Shown here: one piece after another, positions 63,625 to 64,000 of the stretch
Layout of the letters: each line of letters opens with the position of its first letter
Position numbering within the stretch: the stretch's first letter is position 1
From: JAFGCL01 sp964423835
GTDB taxonomy: Bacteria; Chloroflexota; Dehalococcoidia; UBA2247; RBG-13-53-26
Length of the DNA stretch: 64,000 bases
Reading direction: 5' to 3'
Assembly: GCA_964423835.1 (NCBI GenBank)
Contig: CAYRGJ010000009.1
Span: 41,490 to 105,489 of the forward strand
Notes under the pieces: model-generated
Database searches by the model: none
The model's input: the letters and a program-made list of their open reading frames with translations, nothing else
What the model was told of the DNA's origin: nothing
Made by a program: the position numbers and the translations under genes

Positions 63625-64000
63625 ATGGTCCAGGACGGCATGCGCGTCACCAGCATAGAGGCCAGGGACCTGCCCGAGGCCTGGTTCCTGAGCCTGCGCG
63701 CGGTGCTGGACCGCGGCAGCGAGTACGTCATCGACCGGGGCAGCTTCCAGGGCCAGCGCCGCCGCGAGCTGGACCTGGCGGTGGTCCAGGTGCGCCAGCC
63801 GGGGATCCGGCCACTGGTGCCGGACGTTCCCCAGGGGCTGCCGCCGCCGACCACCATGGAGTACGTGGAGTCTTACCTGCCCTATCTCATGACCTCCTTC
63901 AAGGCCGAAAACGAGCAGTACACCTACGGCGAGGACCTGGAGCCCCAGATGGGCGAGGTCATCCGCATGTACCGGGAGGGCGGCCCCAACACCAACCAGG
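63625..64000 (+). CDS. Thymidylate synthase (archaeal-like ThyA type), N-terminal part
   Basis: 125 residues are visible; the gene runs off the right edge. It reads DLPEAWFLSLRAVLDRGSEY near the start and has ENEQYTYGEDLEPQMGEVIRMYREG, which resembles the YxYGxRL region of the short, methanogen-type thymidylate synthases. The catalytic Cys would lie outside the window. The dut neighbour supports a role in dTMP synthesis. The start may be ATG 63625 or ATG 63640; only the second has an AGGA close by. Confidence 0.7.
   Translation, partial: MVQDGMRVTSIEARDLPEAWFLSLRAVLDRGSEYVIDRGSFQGQRRRELDLAVVQVRQPGIRPLVPDVPQGLPPPTTMEYVESYLPYLMTSFKAENEQYTYGEDLEPQMGEVIRMYREGGPNTNQ

Overview
The window is a dense, high-GC stretch of bacterial chromosome, almost certainly Chloroflexota and most like the Dehalococcoidia. 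The assignment rests on gene content and order: rpsO-pnp-dapB-asd-dapA-pps, dnaG next to rpoD, a fused ispDF beside cysS, rpsU-yqeY, and many weak or absent ribosome-binding sites. No marker gene was aligned, so the taxonomy is an inference. It looks like a metagenome or draft contig, because a run of 100 N interrupts it at 45815-45914. No phage, insertion sequence or CRISPR array is visible.

Layout. 1-2815: the C-terminus of a KamA-type (lysine 2,3-aminomutase-like) protein, two D-Ala-D-Ala-ligase-like ATP-grasp enzymes and a GNAT acetyltransferase in a tight operon of unknown product. 2861-10678: rpsO-pnp, lysine/diaminopimelate synthesis (dapB, asd, dapA) and PEP synthase. 10707-15919: dgt-like, dnaG and the housekeeping sigma factor rpoD with a long Ala/Lys-rich N-terminus. 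15930-24353: a GNAT protein, ffh, an ADP-forming acyl-CoA synthetase alpha subunit coupled to a ClC channel, and purL. 24407-33838 (minus strand): secDF, a CCA-adding/polyA polymerase, def, a TM2 protein, priA, rplS-trmD and a MoaB/MogA protein. 34011-45747: a COG2509 flavoprotein, rpsU-yqeY, efp-epmA, msrA, ndk-thiL, a metallophosphatase, an unusual GreA-like fusion and mnmE. 45724-50728: a tandem repeat running into the assembly gap, then an envelope locus led by an ECF sigma factor. 50799-57842: gatB-secG, a SAM hydrolase, a UbiE/MenG methyltransferase, a MarR regulator with its promoter and terminator, and ispDF-cysS. 57864-64000: tRNA-His, tRNA-Arg, a structured RNA of unknown family, dnaA, a YiiX-like hydrolase, nadD, an APH-like kinase, dut and the start of a thymidylate synthase.

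How the genes connect. Most are housekeeping: translation, tRNA maturation, replication, secretion and nucleotide supply. EF-P (with the modifiable Lys33) and its lysine ligase EpmA are adjacent, and the KamA-like fragment at the left edge is a candidate, though not proven, source of beta-lysine for them.

Promoters are unusually readable. At least six share an extended -10 of the form TGCTANNNT, and several genes start only 0-10 bases after the predicted transcription start, which suggests leaderless or near-leaderless mRNAs. The best candidates for something undescribed are the KamA/ATP-grasp/GNAT operon, the structured RNA between tRNA-Arg and dnaA, and the integrase-N-domain/GreA fusion.
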